Shown: positions 24,601-36,648 of the stretch, piece by piece
Numbering within the stretch: position 1 is the stretch's first letter
Layout: each line of letters starts with the position of its first letter
Origin: Musa acuminata AAA Group
Taxonomy: Eukaryota > Streptophyta > Magnoliopsida > Zingiberales > Musaceae
NCBI RefSeq assembly: GCF_036884655.1
Contig: NC_088340.1
Span: 26,647,001 to 26,711,000, forward strand
Direction: 5' to 3'
DNA: 64,000 nt
Translations under genes and position numbers: made by a program
Notes under the pieces: generated by a model
Told to the model about the DNA's origin: nothing
The model's database searches: none
What the model saw: the letters and a program-made list of their open reading frames with translations, nothing else

Positions 24601-27600
24601 TATACAGCAAAATAAAAATAGATACCATTTGCCTAATCCAGAAAATAACAAGATTGATGGATGTGTGAAAACCAAGTAATTGCTTGCATTTAAGTTATAG
24701 CAATTTAGACACCAGAGTATCACAAAGCAATGGAAAATGGAGCAAGCAATAGTGTTTAAGTTACGTACTCTCCTGAAATTACAACCAAATAAGAAAGAAA
24801 GTTCCAAATTTTCAGTTCTGTGAAAAAAAGGATGAAAAAACTAAACAACCTTGACAAAGGGGCTAGAATCAATGACAAGGTAGTTGCTATCATATAAGCA
24901 TGAGAGCAGTATGACAAAAAACCACCAACTAAAAAGATTGGTAGCTTTTTCTTTGTGCTAATTGTTAATTTAGGACTCAGGTCAATAAGGATACCTTGCC
25001 TGCAAAAGAAAACCATAAGGCCAATTAAGCAAATATGATGTTTAACTAAAACTGCAGATCTAAAATCAGAGAAGACCAATAGCTGCAAATACATATGGCT
25101 GACTCTCATGAAGAAGAAAATTGAACGATAGGCTGAACCTCTCCAATGTCTGGAGATGCCTCAAAACATTGACATAAAAATCTTTTTCTAATGGGCAGAA
25201 CAATCAACAATACATTTATACATAAGAACTATGGATTATGAATGTCTAACTTCATACATGTTACTAAAATTAAAGTTCTAAACCTTATTGAATGGTTTTA
25301 TTCACAAAATAGATAACACTTGCCTTTTCTTGATCAGGTGTATATGTTTGCCTACCCTTTCTCTCCCACCTAAGATAAGCTTGAATCTGCACAAGTTCTT
25401 CTGGCAGTGAAACATTTGGATTTACAGAGGCCAAAACATTTTGATTTTGATAGCCCTGTTTTAATAACTGGACATGGAAATTCTGACCATTATGTTTAAA
25501 CCTGTTCAAGAAAACATGTATTATGAGTATGCCAAATTTAGTAGACAAACAACAAGGATTGCGAAAACTCACCATTTGTTTTCTGACTCGTCAAATATGA
25601 GAAACTCAACTGCTTGTATTTCAGGATCATCAATCTCCATTTTTACTGATGATGTGGAACCAGACTAAATATAGATAAAATATTTTAACAATATCAGTTC
25701 ATATGGAAGATGCGATGAGTCTCAAAATGCAGCATATGAATATGGAATTTATTAGAGACTGAAATCACTGAGCACACAGAACATAATCATAAACTAAAAT
25801 TTACCACCTTCAGAAACTTACTTTTTTAAAAGGTGTCCTGAGAGCTCGGTTTTTGTATACTTTTGTTCCATCAGGATGACGAGAAGGAAGTGACCAGTTA
25901 CTAAAAGATAGTTTTATCGAAGTGTAAGAAGAGGCAATAGTAGGCTCAGGTGAAGAAATTTTGTTAAACAAAGTAATGCAAGCATACAGACTCTTCTTAC
26001 TTCCTTCTATTATGAATTGCACCCCAATGAAGCACCAAGTAGCCACTGCTATTAGTTACTTGAAATTCAATCTGTACAGGAGACCCCGAAGTAGGGACAT
26101 GAACAACAACCTGTATGATTGTACAGGGTCATCAGAATAAGATAAAACAACTCCATTTCATCAAATATTAACCAAAAGGAATAAGTACCTCCAATTCAGA
26201 ATTTGTGTCAAGCTTGAATTTTCTCCTTAGCTGCTCAAGAAAAACTTGTCAGGAAATAGACATTTAAGCATTTCAATTATTTACATGTAGCATTTTATGC
26301 ATGGTCTTCAATAAAATATAATGCACAAGAACACAAGTTCTGTTATTTTTCTTTTCAGAGTTCTAAGTACTTATGCTAAAGAGACTATCAAGGTCAATAA
26401 CAAGTAAGGAACAAGGAAAAAAGAAAAAGAGATAATAGAAAAAAGGAAAGATTTGTTCTCAGATGCTCACGATGCACAAACTCATTGACCAGCTTCTAGG
26501 TCAAATAATGGAATAGGATTGACATTTAAGTGAAAGGACGAAAGAAAAACATTATGAGTTAAATGTGAGGAATATGCGCATTATGGTCCGACCAAAAATT
26601 CTGCAGGTTATATTATAGACGATCCTAGTGAGAGTTGGGAATGCTGCCTTTTTGAATAATTTTACTTAATTGTGAAGTTGATCCACTAATTTCCAATTCT
26701 AGGTAGCTTCAAGCCTCCAAGAATATCAGGTTTTCAGCAATCTAAGGTTTGGTGGATCACATATAGTCAAAGAAAATTGTAGGACAGCAGGGATTTGGGG
26801 GCTTTAAAATTATGTATTGGTGAAATCTGGGTAGTATGATAATCGGGGAAGAGAGGAGAGAAAGATAAAAAATTAGTAATTTTCTGGACTCACTCCAAGT
26901 CTTCCAAACTCACTTCAGAGATGGATTATCGCCTCACACTATTCACACTTATAGTAAAAAAGAAAACAAGAATTCATTTGTTCTTTCCTTGTTTAATCAA
27001 TGTTCTTGCTGCGATATCCTTTCACCTTGTTATAGACTCTGCAATACAAGAAGAAAAGGAATATACAGAAATAAGGAAAAGATACAATTACATCAAGTCA
27101 AATCAATCACTTATTCTTTCCTTCTTCATATAAGATAAATATTTAGATTTTATTAAAAAATAATTATATTTTATGATATATCTGATTCATAAGCTTCCCT
27201 TTCTATATGATGAAAAAAAAATTCTTGTAATGATAGATCTTCAATCAAACAACTTCCTTGTAAAAGATGGAACCTAACAAGTTAGTCAAGATTTTGTGAT
27301 CTTCTATCAAACCAAATTTTGTATTGTTTTGATTGATGGCCAATGAAATGGACTTCGTTCTAAATGCTCATGAGAAGGTGAGCCAGGTCCTAGTACTTCT
27401 GAGCATGAATTAACATGTTAGCCAGTTGGTCTTGATTCCAAAATTAAATTTGCCAGAGACATGAGTAGAAAAGAAACAGAAAATATGTCAGCAGCATGAA
27501 AGTTGACTGTGACCAACACAAGGAAAGATAGAAAGATACGAATTATATCCTACAGAAGGCATAAAGTATGAATGGTACTTCGTTTCTGATGAAGTTGGTA

Positions 27601-27986
27601 GGTGCTCAATTAGATATAGTTGTTTACAAGTTAATCTAGCAACAGTCTGCAATAATTGTATGTCAAAAAAGTAAGGTATACTTTTTAAAACAAAGAGACA
27701 AACTCACCTCTGAAGCAGGATCTGCAGCCAACACAGCACGAGGGGTCATAGTGACTATGCTTGGATTTTGCTTTGGTGGGATTCCTTTGATGAGTTTCTT
27801 TCCCAGGGATCCGGTTGAAAGCAGTGACCTAGAGCTGTATGACACTGCATTTTCCACCTTAGATCCTAATGGAACTCCACACAAGAAGTTTGCAGAAACT
27901 CCTTGACGAGCTTTACTTTGATTTTCTTTGATAGAAGGCCGGTAAAGAGCTTGCTGGGGTAAGGTGTGTCCAACAGTATTGCTCAT
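12619..27986 (-). CDS. GWD1: Alpha-glucan water dikinase, chloroplastic (GWD1 / R1 / SEX1), spliced
   Basis: The enzyme transfers the beta-phosphate of ATP to C6 of glucosyl residues in starch, which opens the granule surface for breakdown; it acts in plastids. Thirty-three coding exons join in phase to 1,478 residues, close to but slightly longer than the usual 1,400-1,460. The order is: a Ser-rich, basic N-terminus fitting a plastid transit peptide (about 1-85); a first CBM45-like starch-binding module (about 108-210); two similar predicted coiled segments (about 233-300 and 309-375); a second CBM45-like module (about 449-560); the central region; the phosphohistidine domain with LSHVSVRARN, catalytic His about 1081; the redox motif CFATC at 1092-1096; and the C-terminal nucleotide-binding domain (FRSDSNGEDLEG, ending VVQTRPQM). 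The start is the only ATG that leaves a full transit peptide. All key residues are present and I see no disabling change. One intron appears to be GC-AG. Confidence 0.95.
20161..20266 (+). mobile_element. SINE tail insertion with 20-bp target duplication in a GWD1 intron
   Basis: A 66-bp insert (20,181-20,246) contains ACCCCAAATAGTTGGGACTT and then CTTTGCTGTTGT, which resembles the 3' tail (TTG-type end) of plant SINEs. It is flanked by a 20-bp direct repeat with one mismatch (20,161-20,180 and 20,247-20,266, core ATATGAAGGATTTT). A long target duplication with a 5'-truncated insert indicates LINE-dependent retroposition. Confidence 0.7.
21195..21262 (+). repeat. Second SINE-tail-like sequence in a GWD1 intron
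   Basis: AACCCCAAATAATTGGGACA followed by TTTTGTTGTATTGTGTTGTA repeats the motif and TTG-rich tail of the 20,181 insert in a more diverged form. No clear target duplication could be picked out. Confidence 0.5.
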
Positions 27987-28943
27987 GTTCCTGTATCATA
28001 TACCAACTCTTAAACCCAGCAATAACAACTTCAGAAGGTAATTAAATGCAGACTGAAGCTCAAATTGAATGTAGCGCTTTACACGAAGTACTACAAGCAC
28101 CACAAAAAATATTTTCCTTTTCACAATCTAGAAGTTACCTTGGTGCTAGTTCTAGAAATAATATAGTAGGAAATAAAAAGGACAGGTGAATGCAAAGTCT
28201 ATGCAGGGTACCCTGCATGGGAGAAAGCTTTGAAGGATCTCATCAAAACCAATAATTCAATCAGAAAGTTGTATTTCTGGTCCTCACGAAAAATTCATGA
28301 CCATTCTGATATATGAAAATATTCATAAAGCGCAAACAAAAACTTTACTGAAACAGTTTGTGGCCGTAAGGAATTCTGGGACATGGGACCTAAGCATAAT
28401 TAGAAATCACATATTTGAACTTTGAGTACATGGACTTGATAGAATGTCATAATCAACGAACTCAACGGAAGCTAATTAATCTTAAGGACATCCGATCAGA
28501 TCGAACATGGATCTTCTTGGCATTGCAAAATTCAAAAATATCAAGAAGTTGAGATTGACAATTGAACCCACCAGTTCCGACAAATAGAACATGAAGAAAG
28601 TAAGATTAATCAAAATTTTGTCTAGACTACTGGCCCGGCTTTATTTCATGTCCAGCGGAACCAAGAACCGGAACGAGCAGGAAACGTTAAAATCGGACTT
28701 TGCAGCTCCAGGGACCGCATCAAGCAGGAGGACGAAGGGTCATGGAAGTGTGACTAAGATTTATATAATGCTCGAGGGCGAACCCTAGAATTATTGCGAA
28801 GAAGGCCATAAACAAATAAGCTCAATTTTTCTTGAGACTTAATTATTTTTTCCTTTTGATCTCTGAATTTTTGTTCCTGGTTTAAATAAACGAGGAGGAG
28901 ATTATGGTTTTCGAACCCCGAAGAATTCACTTAAGAAATTTAC

Positions 28944-29180
28944 CTTCGCAAATAAAAGAAAGGTTTCCTTGACACGCCAAGAATGTCGATTCGCTTAGTC
29001 GGGGGCGGGGGTGTGAGAAGTCGAGAGAGGGAGAGACGTTCCTCCTGAAGGAAGAGCTTCTTGCTTGCTCTACTTCGGAGGGTATTAATAGGAGAAAAGA
29101 AGAAAGCGATGACGGTGATTGGCGGAAGAAACCGAAAAAGAAGGACGACGACGACGGAGGAGAGAGAGGCGCAGAGTGAC
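28944..29180 (-). other. GWD1: Probable non-coding first exon (5' UTR) of GWD1
   Basis: The first coding exon begins with an acceptor (CAG|G) four bases before the ATG, so an upstream leader exon is required. A good donor (GAAG|GTAAATTT, minus strand) ends an exon at 28,944, giving a leader intron of 27,991-28,943. The exon should extend upstream into the CT-rich stretch. The transcription start is not determined. Confidence 0.55.
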
Positions 29181-29186
29181 TCGCGG

Positions 29187-29220
<34 letters not shown>

Positions 29221-29280
29221 GGCGCAGAGTGACTCGCAGGAGGGGAGAAAGAGAGCGAGATAGAGAGAGAGAGAGAGGCG
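29160..29280. repeat. GA/CT microsatellite with a 54-bp-spaced duplication
   Basis: GA tracts lie at 29,186-29,220 and 29,260-29,278. The word GAGGCGCAGAGTGACTCGC occurs at about 29,165 and again about 54 bp later. On the GWD1 strand these are CT tracts at the leader or core promoter, a common setting in plant genes, where they may act as promoter elements. Confidence 0.75.
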
Positions 29281-29294
29281 GGGAAAAGATCAAC

Positions 29295-29570
29295 GCCCCG
29301 ATCACGCACGTGACTAGAACCGGGCGGTACGGCTCACGTAGCATACTTTCGTTGGAGGGACATCCCTGGTTCCTGGACGACCTCAGGATGCCAGGGCGGA
29401 GTGAACCGGATTTACCACGTGGTGTGCTGGTAGTGGAAGAGAATGGTGTGTTGGTGTGTGAGGATGAGGTGCTGGTTCTGGACACGAGTAAGTTAAGGAG
29501 AGCCCCACCGTAAGGATGATCGACAATAGAGGAGTCTTAGCGTGATATTTTTGTTTACACGTGGTTGCTT
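29295..29570 (-). promoter_or_regulatory. Likely GWD1 upstream region with ACGT-core elements
   Basis: ACGTG/CACGT cores occur at about 29,306 (GCACGTGAC), 29,417 (CCACGTGG) and 29,557 (ACACGTGG). CACGTG is the G-box bound by bZIP and bHLH factors in plants. Position upstream of a starch-turnover gene makes a role plausible, but I cannot show binding or a TATA box. Confidence 0.35.
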
Positions 29571-31285
29571 GGGAGAGAATGATGGCGGCCACACACCATC
29601 ATGTGATTAGATGTTATACGAGGGGTGGGAGGCACGGCACGGGAAGGTTGTGACTATCCGTGATATTTGTGCAAGTGGGGGAAGGGTAGAAGAACATCTA
29701 TCGATATCGAATGAGTGCCTTATACAGACCACTTGATAATTATGACAGGAAAAAAGAAAATTCAGGTTAATTAAAATAATTGATCCTACAAATTCGAATC
29801 CGAGATACATCTGAGTTAGCATGTAAACCATCGCTCCTCACCCCATCTGCAATGGCGCTTGATCCAAGAACAAGGCTCGTTATTCCTCGCACTTAGCTTC
29901 TCTAAATGCATAGAGAGATGGGGTGTCGTTGGAAGGTCCAGTCTTTGGGCAAATTCCCATGGGCGGCGGACCCACAACCCAAAGAAAGAAACAAAGGTGA
30001 TAACGGGGAGGCGGTGGACGCCACTGTGGGCTAAGCTAAGAAGGGACACTTACTTGGCTACCACGGAAGCGATTCCCGCTCGCCCGCATTCCGCAAGAAA
30101 AAGACGATCGATAATTATGTCGGGCGCTCGCTTATCTCACTCGCTTACTTTTTGTTCTTTTCTTTAGCCTACTATTTGTTTGGGTTTCCGCAGGAAACTT
30201 GGACTCTTTGAACGAACATGATGTTCTCGTTGGAAAATAAATCGGATTACGTAAAAAAGAAATTTAGAATCATATTTAACTTGGTATTAAAGTAGTCATG
30301 GGATGATATATCTAACGAGAAGAATGATGTTTGGAAAATTAGTGTCACTGTATCACAATCTCATCTAATGAGATAAGTGATTCTTGATTAAAAATATTTA
30401 AACTTAAGTTAATAATTTTATTTTGAATGCGAGACTAATTGAGATATTATAATCTCTTCTATTTAAATATTTGATATTTTTGTTAAGGTTTAATATAACA
30501 TCGATGAAATTCAAAGTATTATGCATGTAAGACAGTGATGACTCTACGATGTGATGCATGTAAGGCATAACTTACAATCTCTCTAGTGATGTGATATGTC
30601 TTTTGTACGAATAAATTTTTCTTACTTAAATTTTTCATCATGTCTCAATATTTAGTCAATTATAATATCAATTATTATAATCCGATCTAACGAGGTCATT
30701 GACTTGTTAACTTTATTAAGTCGAAACTATTATTCAAAATATTTAAATTGATATTAACATGGTATATTCATTATAAATCAATCTTAGTTCACTTCTGATT
30801 TGATTAATTAGGATATCATAATAAATATAATATTTCTAATTTTAGCAAAGGAATTGATTATAAATAAAAAAATTATAGGGATTAAATCATAAAAAAGTGA
30901 TCCAAAAGAAAGAAAGTGGAGGGAAGAAAGATAGGAAGAGAGAGAGAGAGCAACAAAGCAGAAGAGGGAATTAAAGAGAAGAAAAGGACAAACGACGCGA
31001 AGAAGAAGCGGAAAGGAAAGATAAAAAGGAAAATAATAAGAGGAGAAAGAGGAAATGGCTTTGGCGCACGAGAAGAAAAATGAATAAAGAAAAAGAGAAG
31101 ATGAAGAAGAAGAAAAAAATAATTGAGGATTCGTTTTGGTGCCAAATGGATTCGGATCAAGCCTAGAAAAATTATAATATATATAGTTTTCAATTCTCTA
31201 CCTTTCCTATTAATTAGATTTGTATATTGGATTATTGATTGATTAATTCTGATATACTTAGATGATTTGATATCTATGTTATGAA

Positions 31286-31287
<2 letters not shown>

Positions 31288-31322
<35 letters not shown>
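31288..31322. repeat. TA dinucleotide microsatellite
   Basis: Uninterrupted TA repeats, about 17 units, in AT-rich intergenic DNA. Confidence 0.9.
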
Positions 31323-31325
<3 letters not shown>

Positions 31326-33879
31326 GAAAGATCAAAATATATTTTTATCAAAGATATGCAATCAAGGAAAGTATCTCAGGATTTCGTCTAATCTATTTTT
31401 GAAAGTATTAATGTATGTGTTTCTATTTGAAATTGGTAAATACATACAAAAATTTATATGTTGATAATTTAGAAAAATATATAGTTTAAACCATGATTCG
31501 TCTTATCAATTCATATTGGTGTACCCACCAACCATCGATACAGTATGTATCGAGTCATATTGATATATAATACAATAAGATATATCGAGCAATATGTTAC
31601 GATACGATAAACCTTAATTTGAATAATTATTTATTATTTTATAAATATTTTTAAAGTTATCTTATCTAAATTTATATAAAAATATCTATTCAATATTATA
31701 TTTGAAAAGAATTTAAAAAATGATATATGATTGAATCCATTTTGAAAAGGGCATGTGATATGGCTAGCCATTAATAGTATTATGACTTCTATTATAACAT
31801 GTACACTTTAACTATATTTATGCTTATGAACCCTTGGCTATATTTATATGAATGATTGTCTTTACGCTATAATTTTTATGTTATGATATATGACATTAGT
31901 TATACTTATGCTTTCATTACAAAAATATATTTCAATACATCTTGCTTTGAAAAGTATTATTAGAAAGTTATAATTTAAAATGCATATGGAATTGATATTT
32001 TATAAATTGTATAAGCATGATGAAGGATTTGGTATTCAAGCATTTTACATTAGCAACATGACCTGGAAATTTATATAAAATTTAAATTTTTATAAATTAT
32101 ATGAAAGTATTTGATATTTATGCATATTTTTAAAATATATATTAAATGTATAAAAAAATTATGTATTTTTAAGCAAATATTTATTTATGATAAGTTTTGA
32201 GTAGCATGTGAGTCACGATATTTATTGAGTTATGACTTACTTATATAATTATCTTTCATTTTTTCATAGAGTTACACAATAAAAACATGATGGATCAACC
32301 ATTAATGGAATTATGTAATTAATTTATTGAGCGTGTTATGAATATTTATGGTAGATTGATTATTGATTGGAATTATGTAATAATTATTCTAACCTATAGG
32401 ATTAGAACATTGTACCGTCTCTAACTTTCTGTTGGGTTGGGGGGGCATTACAATCAGAAAAGGAGGTTTTATTATTTAAGTAAATATTTTGAATCTTTAA
32501 TTACATATCTGTCATTGATTATTTGGATGCTGAAAACATAGAAATCACTATCACAAAGGAAAATAAAGCGAAAAGAAGAAAAGAAGGAGGAAACAGAAAA
32601 CAAAAAGAACTTTTTTAATTACTCGATCAGAGATCAAATTAAAATTGGTTTTTTTTTTTAATTCATCTAAAGTTGGCATAATCAATCAAGTTTATCATAC
32701 CAAACATTAGGGGATTCAGAATTGAGCATGAAGGAATAAAAATTTTCATTGGTTGAAATATGAATTACATTTAATTAATAAAGATATCTCTCTTTGATAT
32801 TACAAATTTAGATGTGATCATTATCTTATATTCAAATTGAACATCCAAGTATTTACTAATTAGGATTCACTTAATATCATTTATACATCGTGAAGCACGA
32901 GTGTTTTCCGTATATGATTCTAAGAAGATAATCATTCTTTATCAGTATAATTGCAAATATGTATGTATATTAGCACCAAAATTGAACTATCGTTGATTAG
33001 ATTTATAGAGAAATGAAGAGGATAAACCTAAATAATGAGTCAAAAGTTTGTCATTCATTCATGTTGACTTGAGGTATTGGTTTGAAATAGTCGTTCAATA
33101 AGAATAACATTATTTTATGCATTAGAATAATTTAATTTATTTAACTAAATGCATAAATAATTATCGAAGCATGTGCATATGAATATAATAACAACCGCAA
33201 AATCTAACAATTGGTGGAATATTAATAAGTAAATAAATAATTATAAAATTCAATGTGGATTAACAATAAATTCTTTGAAATAATGCACAATTTTATCATA
33301 AGGTAACAAATTTTTATTTCACCTTTTAATAATAATACACCAATCGATTAATGAATCAAATATGAGAACAATATTTGTAATCAAATTTTAAGTGAGGTTT
33401 AGATCCTTGTTATATTCTTAATTAAGCTCCGAGATATGAGATTTCCCTTGGATTGTTCATTTACTAGACTTAATCAAGTAATCTAACAAAATTATATTTT
33501 TAATAAAAAAAAAGTTATAGATAAGGAACTTGGAATCGCATTCCATGTAGTCCTAAGGCAAATCTCACCAAGATGACTCAAAATATGATTGGAAAAGCCC
33601 TTCCTACACGCACGGGTGTCAAATGATGATAGGTTCTCTTTTGATTTGGGAAACAGATACAGATTCAAAAAAAAAGAAAAAGGATGAATATTTATAATGA
33701 GAAAATGTTCGATATCATTCGATAAGGAAAAGCAGAAGACGGGGGATCTCTTCTTTATAAGGCAGATCCAGGTAAGTAAATTTGAATGCTTAATGACCCA
33801 AATGATCAGACATCAATTTGCATGTTGAAAACGTGAAAATTGTTAACATGAGGAAGGCCAGTAGAAGGAAACAAAGAGA

Positions 33880-33880
33880 A

Positions 33881-33943
<63 letters not shown>

Positions 33944-33962
33944 AATAAATAAATAAATAAAA
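33880..33962. repeat. AAT then AAAT microsatellite
   Basis: About 18 AAT units run directly into about 7 AAAT units, a compound microsatellite about 150 bp from the SIRE-like element. Confidence 0.9.
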
Positions 33963-34111
33963 TTATTATAATTTTTTTAAAATTTAATGATCATTGACAA
34001 GAGAAAAAAGAAGAAATTTTACATCACGTTCAGTTGTATCTTCGGTTACAAAACCCTCGAGCAATGACATTCTTAGAGCCTTACGACTATGCTCCTATTG
34101 GTTTATAATAG

Positions 34112-35674
34112 TGTTGAATCTCAGATTTTGATGATGAACCCAATTGATAAGTGTTTATGATTTAATCTGCGTTTTGGGTGACGTAAGATGCTTCGATAAG
34201 AGAGAGATAATTAAAGTAGGAAGAATCATGTTGGGCCGGAGGAAAACGTGTCAGAAGATTGGACGTCGGGCGAAGGATCAATCGACATATCGACAGAAGG
34301 CTTTGGGCCATGGATTCGGGTATCGAACCAAGAAGAGCTGATATTACACCAAGGATATCGGAGTTGCAAAGGTCAACTAGTCGATTAGGCAATAGGCCGC
34401 AAGAGAGGACAATGCGCCAAAGAATCAGACGAAGCGTCGATGGACCAATGACATGCCAGACAATATGATTCATGCTTAGTAATAATTGTCTAGATCGAAG
34501 TATATTTTTGTATGTGCAGGATTAACTACAATATCAAGGCATAAAGCAAAATGAAGTCCCGAAGTCAAAAACGCGATTTTGTTGGGAGTTTGAGAGTTCG
34601 TCGGAAGTCCGGACGTTTGATGGAAGTTCTGCCGGAACCAACCGAGAAGTCTAGGAGCTTTCTAAAGAAGCTTGTTGGAACTCGCTAAGAAAATTGTCAT
34701 GAAGTCTAGGAGCTTACCGGGAGTCCATCGGAACATTACCGAGAGATCGCCGGAAATTCGCTAGAAGATCGCTGGAAGCTCACTGGAAGAAATCGGACTT
34801 ATCTTGCTTAGAATATGTCTTAGGAATCATAGTTAGCATATAATTAGAACTGGGATTGGGAGGTAATCCCATCAACTCTGTTAGGGGCCAACTGGGCCAG
34901 AAGTTGGAATGGTTTGGGCCGGATTCAAGGCCCAACTAGGGTGCTGAAATCCTGGCCGACGGTGGCACCGCCTGGGGAACAGCACCCCAGGATTCCTGGG
35001 CGGTGGTACCACCGGTAGCAAAGCTGCCAGCGATGGTACCGCCCAATACCAGATCCTGCGACGGTAGTACCACCCAAGAACAACGATGGTACCGCTAATA
35101 CCTAAGAAACCTAGGATGAGACCTTTTTAAGCTCCAAGTTTGAATCAACTTGAAGCCTATAAACACCTCTCTCATCCCTGGTTAACAAACACAAGCACAG
35201 AGAATTTAAAGAGGGAAAAATGCTATTATAATCTCTTGTGAGAATTCTCCTTTTCTAGTCTAAGTGTTAGAATAGTCTAAGTGTTAGAATAGTGTAAGGG
35301 TTGTCTCCTAAACCCAGTAAAAGGAGAAGAGGGGTGTAAGAAGGAGGTTGATCTTCGCCTATTAAAGGAAGATCGATAGTGGATGCCAGTGTTCTCAACG
35401 GAAGAGGAATCAGAAGAGTGGATGAAGGTCACGACGACTGAACTACTATAAATCGGTTTGCATTTCTATTTTGATATTTATCTTAACTGCAAACTGCCTT
35501 CCTTGCTTTAAATCAACTACATTTATATATGCTTTCAATTTAAGGATCTTTCTGAAACGGTTTTCATCGAAATCATATTTTATCACACGAAGGTTTTTTA
35601 AACCTACGTAATTTTTACCGCTGCACTAATTCACCCCCCCCCCCCCCCCTCTTAGTGCCGACTTGTTCCTAACA
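34112..35674 (+). repeat. 5' LTR of the SIRE-like element
   Basis: It contains a TATA-like GCCTATAAACACC at about 35,155, the expected promoter, and a homopolymer of about 16 C at 35,634-35,649 close to the LTR end. It has many differences from its 3' mate, so the insertion is old. Confidence 0.85.
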
Positions 35675-35676
35675 GT

Positions 35677-35690
35677 TGGTATCAAAGCCT
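35677..35690 (+). other. Primer-binding site of the SIRE-like element
   Basis: TGGTATCAAAGCC two bases after the LTR is a one-base variant of the initiator-Met-tRNA site used by the other elements here. Confidence 0.75.
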
Positions 35691-35724
35691 CGTGATTTCT
35701 CATTTGGTTTAACACCCAAGAGAA

Positions 35725-36648
35725 ATGGCTCTTTTCAGCTTTCAAGAGGGACTTTTTCAATGGGATAAACTACACTTATTGAAAAACTCGAATGAGAGTT
35801 TTCTTGGTTTCGATTGATTTAAATTTATGAAATATGCTCGAAAACAAATTTCAAATGTCTTCTCTTCCAATGAATGATTAGAATGATTTTGAGAAGAAGA
35901 CATTTTCACTAAATGCTAGAGCTATGAATGCTCTATTTTGTGCCTTAGACAAAAACGAATTCAATCAGGTTTCTTTATGTGAAACGACTTTTGATATTTG
36001 GCACATTCTTGAAACCACACATGAAGGCACTAGTAGATTAAAAGTTTCGAAGATTAATCTTTTAATACATGATTTCGAATTATTTCATATGAAACCAAGT
36101 GAAACCGTTGTTGACATGTACACCCGTTTTACGGATGTCGTCAATGGTTTAAAAGCACTTGCTAGAAGTTTTTTGGATTTTGAACTTGTAAACAAGATTT
36201 TACGATCGCTTTCTAAAACTTGGGATCTAAAATAATGGCCATACAAGAGGCTAAAAACCTAAATAATCTTCCACTCGAAGAACTAATTGGGTTTTTAATG
36301 ACCTACGAAATGAACAATGTGGTAAAAAGGAAACTCGAGAACAGCCTTCCAAAGAACAAGAAGGATTTCAGACTTAGAACAATTAAAGACCACTCAAGCA
36401 TAAGCTCAAGTGATGGTGAACTTGAACTCTTTGCTAAGAAATTTAAAAAGTTCATAAAACAAAAATTAAAGAACAAAAAGAATACAACTACTTGCTATGA
36501 ATGTAAGAAAAAGAAGGTGACTTTGGATGAACCGAGCTCATTCGAAGACGAGGAGAAAATCAACAAAGACGAGGTGACAAACTACGCCTTAACGACTTTC
36601 AACGATGAGGTAATTAAAATGCCCTTAATTTATTTCAAAATTACATAA
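35725..36648 (+). pseudogene. Broken gag of the SIRE-like element
   Basis: From an ATG at 35,725 the first part has several in-frame stops. An open stretch from about 35,924 reads as Copia gag (DIWHILETTHEGT, FHMKPSETVVDMYTRF), and a shifted frame at 36,229-36,648 continues with IQEAKNLNNLPLEELIGFLM. The zinc knuckle starts (CYECKKKK) but loses its His and last Cys. After 36,648 the coding ends in AT-rich sequence. Confidence 0.8.

Larger units (their letters stand above)
12619..27990 (-). other. GWD1: Exon map of GWD1
   Basis: Coding exons in transcription order (plus-strand coordinates), from splice signals and conserved protein continuity: 27708-27986 (exon extends to 27990), 26189-26230, 26001-26110, 25822-25900, 25573-25664, 25324-25501, 24155-24379, 23674-24012, 23468-23575, 23267-23365, 22906-23040, 22710-22798, 20281-20415, 19449-19611, 19273-19362, 19012-19197, 18789-18851, 18646-18708, 18511-18570, 18143-18295, 17941-18024, 17197-17373, 17008-17114, 16602-16815, 16385-16488, 16009-16147, 15700-15825, 15138-15248, 14198-14296, 13306-13479, 13138-13230, 12942-13057, 12619-12823. 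The lengths sum to 4,437 nt, divisible by three. The longest intron is 20,416-22,709 (2.3 kb), the next 26,231-27,707. Donors are GT except the one after 25324-25501, which reads AG|GCAAGT. Boundaries of the least conserved exons (26189-26230, 16009-16147) rest on phase as well as similarity. Confidence 0.88.
29571..34111. other. AT-rich intergenic region
   Basis: No gene is supported; long frames here are simple-sequence shadows. It holds a GAA/GA-rich purine stretch (30,896-31,110), a TA microsatellite (31,288-31,322), a short palindromic segment with repeated GATAC/GTATC words (about 31,530-31,610) and an AAT/AAAT microsatellite (33,880-33,962). GGGGGGGCATTACA at about 32,441 could be the edge of an old gypsy LTR, but I could not find its partner. 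Confidence 0.6.

Noticed and set aside
28940..29513. Frames of 150-180 codons on both strands around the GA tract
   Set aside because: They are low-complexity products of the GA/CT repeat and its flanks; the position fits the GWD1 leader and promoter.
32430..32460. Edge of a gypsy LTR (GGGGGGGCATTACA)
   Set aside because: No second LTR, primer site or polypurine tract could be paired with it.
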